Under the pieces are notes generated by a model. The model was not told the origin of the DNA and ran no database searches. It saw nothing but the letters and a program-made list of their open reading frames with translations. Positions 61,839 through 64,000 of a DNA stretch of 64,000 bases are shown piece after piece. Numbering within the stretch: position 1 is the stretch's first letter; every line of letters starts with the position of its first letter. Position numbers and translations under genes: made by a program. The stretch spans positions 1-64,000 of the forward strand of contig JAKEFB010000308.1 in NCBI GenBank assembly GCA_022616275.1. The letters run 5' to 3'. Source of the DNA: Chloroflexota bacterium (GTDB lineage: Bacteria; Chloroflexota; Anaerolineae; Promineifilales; Promineifilaceae).

Positions 61839-62914
61839 TCTTCGACTTCAAGGCTATTCAAACTTTCTTGTGCCCCCACGTCGCGGGGATCCAGCGCCAA
61901 CACATGCCGGTACATCTCAACCGCTTCAGCTTGGCGCCCTGTTGCCAGATACAATTGGCCAAGGTATTGGTAGGCCCACTTCTTGTCTTCTTCCACTGCC
62001 AGGGCCCGCAACAAAAGTGTTTCCGCTTTGGTCGAATCGCCATCCAGTTCCCAAACCAGCAAGCCTAACCGCACGTTGGCCCAGTAATTTTGCGGCTCGT
62101 GGGCTAACACCCACTCATACTCAGCCAGGGCTTCTCGATCACGGCCCAGTCTGTTCAGTACATCGGCCAGGTCAAAGTGCGTTATCGCCTCGGACGACGG
62201 CTCAGAAAAGGCGTTCAGGCTGATTGCCTGGGCATAAAAGGCCGCTGCCTGGGTAAACAAGTCCCGCGACGTCAGCCAGTTCGACGACTGTCCCTTTTGT
62301 TTGGCCAGTTGTCCTAAACGGAAATAAAACTCGCTTCGGCCGACGGCCAGCAATTGCAGGCGCTCTCGACCCTGGCTGTAGGCTTCCGTCGCCTGCTCCG
62401 GCCGGCCTGTCTCTTCATACAGCATCCCCAGGTAGTACCAGGGGTCTCCAAGGGATGGGGCGGCGCCAGCGGCCCGTTCAAGCCAGTCGGCCGCTTCCTG
62501 GTACTCCCCTTCCTTCCAGGCCTGAAAGCCCCAGGTCATTAACTCGGCCGGCATGCCAGAAGATGAACGCCAGACTAATAGGGCGTCATTTTCCCGACCT
62601 TGGGTGACCAGGGCAAAGCCTAATCCACGCCGGGCAGACTCGCTTTCCTGGGCTAGGGACATTGCTACGCGAAGCGCATTTTCCGCCTCAACCGCGTGAC
62701 GGACGGCTGCTCCACTGGTCGGTGCAGCCAGACTCCGATTCAGTGACAAATAGCCGGCGTTACGCCAGCCATGGCTGGCCAGATTGGCTCCCTTCGTTGC
62801 CAGTAAAAGAGCAATGACAAAAAAGAAAAGGAAGTACCTACCACCAAACAGGAGCCTGACCTGTTGGCTGGGCCTACTATGCTTTTGATTCGACTGGACC
62901 GCTTCTGATCTCAA
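61835..62914 (-). CDS. Membrane-anchored TPR protein
   Basis: A 359-residue protein with one N-terminal membrane segment (YFLFFFVIALLLATKGANL) and six to seven TPRs, e.g. PWYYLGMLYEETGRPEQATEAY, REALAEYEWVLAHEPQNYWA and WAYQYLGQLYLATGRQAEAV. It is first in the polysaccharide operon and may scaffold the assembly machinery. The only start that leaves the membrane segment intact is TTG 62914; no ribosome-binding site is clear, so the start is uncertain. Confidence 0.8.
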   Translation of the reverse strand: MRSEAVQSNQKHSRPSQQVRLLFGGRYFLFFFVIALLLATKGANLASHGWRNAGYLSLNRSLAAPTSGAAVRHAVEAENALRVAMSLAQESESARRGLGFALVTQGRENDALLVWRSSSGMPAELMTWGFQAWKEGEYQEAADWLERAAGAAPSLGDPWYYLGMLYEETGRPEQATEAYSQGRERLQLLAVGRSEFYFRLGQLAKQKGQSSNWLTSRDLFTQAAAFYAQAISLNAFSEPSSEAITHFDLADVLNRLGRDREALAEYEWVLAHEPQNYWANVRLGLLVWELDGDSTKAETLLLRALAVEEDKKWAYQYLGQLYLATGRQAEAVEMYRHVLALDPRDVGAQESLNSLEVEE

Positions 62915-63023
62915 AGGTTATGTCACAAGGTTAACGAACTTGCTCAGCAGCATTAAAACCCTGACCGTTAATATCCTGGGTTATTAAGCCGTATCGCTGG
63001 GGGTGACTCACCAAAGCACGGAA

Positions 63024-63095
63024 TGGGCCCGCCAGGATTCGAACCTGGAACCAATCGGTTATGAGCCGACCGCTCTGCCGTTGAGCTACAGGCCC
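63024..63095 (-). tRNA. tRNA with CAT anticodon (elongator Met or Ile2)
   Basis: A 72-nt cloverleaf. Acceptor GGGCCTG pairs with CGGGCCC (one G-T), discriminator A; D stem GCTC/GAGC; anticodon stem GTCGG/CCGAT with loop CTCATAA; T arm CCAGG-TTCGAAT-CCTGG. Anticodon CAT. The G1-C72 pair excludes initiator tRNA. It may be Met, or Ile2 decoding AUA after lysidine modification by TilS, whose gene is nearby. CCA is not encoded. Confidence 0.92.
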
Positions 63096-63107
63096 CTTTC
63101 AACAGAG

Positions 63108-63164
63108 CAACAAATTAACGCTAATTCACATAGATTTTTCGCGATAATTCGCGTTAATTTGTTG
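63108..63164. repeat. Inverted repeat CAACAAATTAACGC between tRNA genes
   Basis: CAACAAATTAACGC (63108-63121) and its exact complement (63151-63164), 14 bp, around a 29-nt AT-rich loop with AATTCGCG words. It lies between tRNA-Gly and the CAT tRNA and may help processing or be a dispersed element. Confidence 0.7.
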
Positions 63165-63179
63165 CGATTGATATAGAAG

Positions 63180-63250
63180 AGCGGCAGACGGGGCTCGAAC
63201 CCGTGATAACAGCTTGGAAGGCTGCTGTGTTACCACTACACCACTGCCGC
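63180..63250 (-). tRNA. tRNA-Gly (TCC)
   Basis: A 71-nt cloverleaf. Acceptor GCGGCAG/CTGCCGC, discriminator T, anticodon loop CTTCCAA with anticodon TCC, T arm CGGG-TTCGAGC-CCCG. CCA is not encoded. Confidence 0.95.
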
Positions 63251-63255
63251 ATGAG

Positions 63256-63329
63256 TCGGGGCGGCCGGATTTGAACCGACGACCTCTCGGTCCCAAACCG
63301 AGCGCTCTACCAAACTGAGCTACGCCCCG
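63256..63329 (-). tRNA. tRNA-Pro (TGG)
   Basis: A 74-nt cloverleaf. Acceptor CGGGGCG/CGCCCCG, discriminator A, D stem GCTC/GAGC, anticodon stem CTCGG/CCGAG with loop TTTGGGA and anticodon TGG, T arm with GGTTCAAATCC. First gene of the three-tRNA unit. Confidence 0.95.
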
Positions 63330-63345
63330 CGCAGTCGCACCTGGT

Positions 63346-63374
63346 AGTATACTGAGCCGGAGATAGCCCGTCAA
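63346..63374 (-). promoter_or_regulatory. Strong promoter of the tRNA operon
   Basis: On the minus strand, TTGACG (63374-63369), a 17-nt spacer and TATACT (63351-63346). It lies 16 nt before the mature 5' end of tRNA-Pro and is near consensus. Confidence 0.8.
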
Positions 63375-63452
63375 CCTCTACTTGAGTTTACACGCCAGAG
63401 TCAGACTGCAGCCATCATACCTGACTGCTTCCTCTAGCTCTAAACTCGACCA

Positions 63453-64000
63453 TCACGTTACCCGCTCCACGTGAAGTTTAACCACCTGTCGGCTTCCTTC
63501 CGTCACCCGGCCCCGTTCGTCTATGTGATGGCCCACCAGCCAGATCAAGTGTTGGTCATTAGCTACCACCGGCCACAACGGCCGCAGCCCGGCCCGAATC
63601 TTCCGGTTAATCATCACCTCCACCACCCGGGCCGATTGCCCGCCCATCCCCAGCGGCCGGAACCGTTCCCCCGGCCGGCGCGGCCGGATCACCAGGCCGG
63701 CCGGGTCGGGCACGTCTACAAAAGCTATCCAGGGGTCCTGGTTGGCCTGAATTTCAGCCAGCTCTACCCGCTCCAGGAACGTGGCCGCCAACTGCCACCC
63801 CCCCACCAGCGCCACCCTGCCGGGCACGGCCAGCGGCTGTGGCTTTTCGTCCGGCAACTGCGGCAGGTCTGGCAGCGGCGCTGCCCCGGCCATCGCGCTC
63901 AACGTCAGGTCGTCGTAGCCTACCACCAGCGCCAGACCGGCCGGCAGCGTAGACTGTCCCCCCACCTGGCCTGTTTCCGCCATCTGCCGCGCCTGCTCCA
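63453..64000 (-). CDS. tilS: tRNA(Ile)-lysidine synthase, C-terminal part
   Basis: The reading frame is open to the window edge, so only the C-terminal part (about 180 residues) is seen. PGERFRPLGMGGQSARVVEV, MINRKIRAGLRPLWPVVAND and LIWLVGHHIDERGRVTEGS match the TilS C-terminal domain that recognises the tRNA body. The catalytic ATP-pyrophosphatase domain lies outside. TilS converts C34 of tRNA-Ile(CAT) to lysidine; a CAT tRNA gene lies 360 nt downstream. It could in principle be a stand-alone fragment. Confidence 0.82.
   Translation of the reverse strand, partial: EQARQMAETGQVGGQSTLPAGLALVVGYDDLTLSAMAGAAPLPDLPQLPDEKPQPLAVPGRVALVGGWQLAATFLERVELAEIQANQDPWIAFVDVPDPAGLVIRPRRPGERFRPLGMGGQSARVVEVMINRKIRAGLRPLWPVVANDQHLIWLVGHHIDERGRVTEGSRQVVKLHVERVT

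Noticed and set aside
63126-63374. 82-residue frame across the tRNA cluster
   Set aside because: It overlaps tRNA-Gly, tRNA-Pro and their promoter; the residues GRALGLGPRGRRFKSGRPD are a classic tRNA read-through artefact.

Overview
The window is 64 kb of a GC-rich bacterial chromosome, densely coded on both strands, with short intergenic gaps and no prophage, insertion sequence, rRNA or CRISPR array that I can see. The most likely source is a Chloroflexota bacterium of the Anaerolineae type. This is inferred from several traits: threonine/proline-linked lipoproteins, a DUF3160 lipoprotein, large NB-ARC/TPR STAND proteins, a ParB-like/UspA fusion, and a pervasive GGCCGG word. No rRNA or ribosomal protein is present to confirm it.

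Layout. 1-4.7 kb: a SAM methyltransferase (DUF574 family) followed by a GAF-PAS histidine kinase, a CheY-like regulator and a receiver-kinase hybrid. 4.7-9.3 kb: an RfbH-type deoxysugar dehydrase, a GT2 glycosyltransferase, a PfkB-family (adenosine-type) kinase and S-adenosylhomocysteinase; the last two form an SAH/adenosine recycling pair. 9.3-12.5 kb: small membrane proteins, a nucleotidyltransferase and a lipoprotein. 12.5-16.3 kb (minus strand): miaA, a YraN-type nuclease, a GT4 glycosyltransferase and a CinA-like protein. 16.5-23 kb: a cyclic-nucleotide-binding protein, transaldolase divergent from rpiB, a dehydrogenase, a tandem rhodanese, a metallophosphoesterase and a secreted protein with a doubtful C-terminus.

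23-39.5 kb is the accessory-looking part. Two paralogous NB-ARC/TPR proteins (17 and 8 TPR units of 42 residues) are driven by near-identical promoters. They flank a DUF3160 lipoprotein and a CapA-like phosphoesterase. Then comes a mini HsdR-N-like protein with a D..EAK nuclease signature, coupled by an ATGA overlap to a 1576-residue DUF4011-helicase-endonuclease-DUF3320 protein of the Hhe antiphage type. This last pair is poorer in the host GGCCGG word, which suggests transfer. I regard the region as a candidate defence island.

39.6-52 kb: a PAP2 phosphatase, a lipoprotein, an ABC-F ATPase behind a strong promoter and a structured 190-nt leader, a helix-hairpin-helix protein, a ParB-like/UspA fusion, 6-phosphogluconate dehydrogenase, a dehydrogenase and a DUF2723 membrane glycosyltransferase. 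52-62.9 kb (minus strand): a polysaccharide operon with a TPR protein, Wzx-like flippase, two sulfotransferases, a glycosyltransferase, two O-antigen polymerase/ligase-like proteins, a WecG/TagA transferase and the initiating sugar-phosphate transferase; the product may be sulfated. 63-64 kb: tRNA-Pro, tRNA-Gly and a CAT-anticodon tRNA behind one strong promoter, then the 3' end of tilS.

Between genes lie many degenerate tandem arrays with a strict 7-nt period, such as AATCTCY, AAAATCT, ATTGCTC and AGNNCTC units. A few have 6- or 8-nt periods. They resemble the STRR heptamers of cyanobacteria. Several genes end, start or even extend in frame within them.
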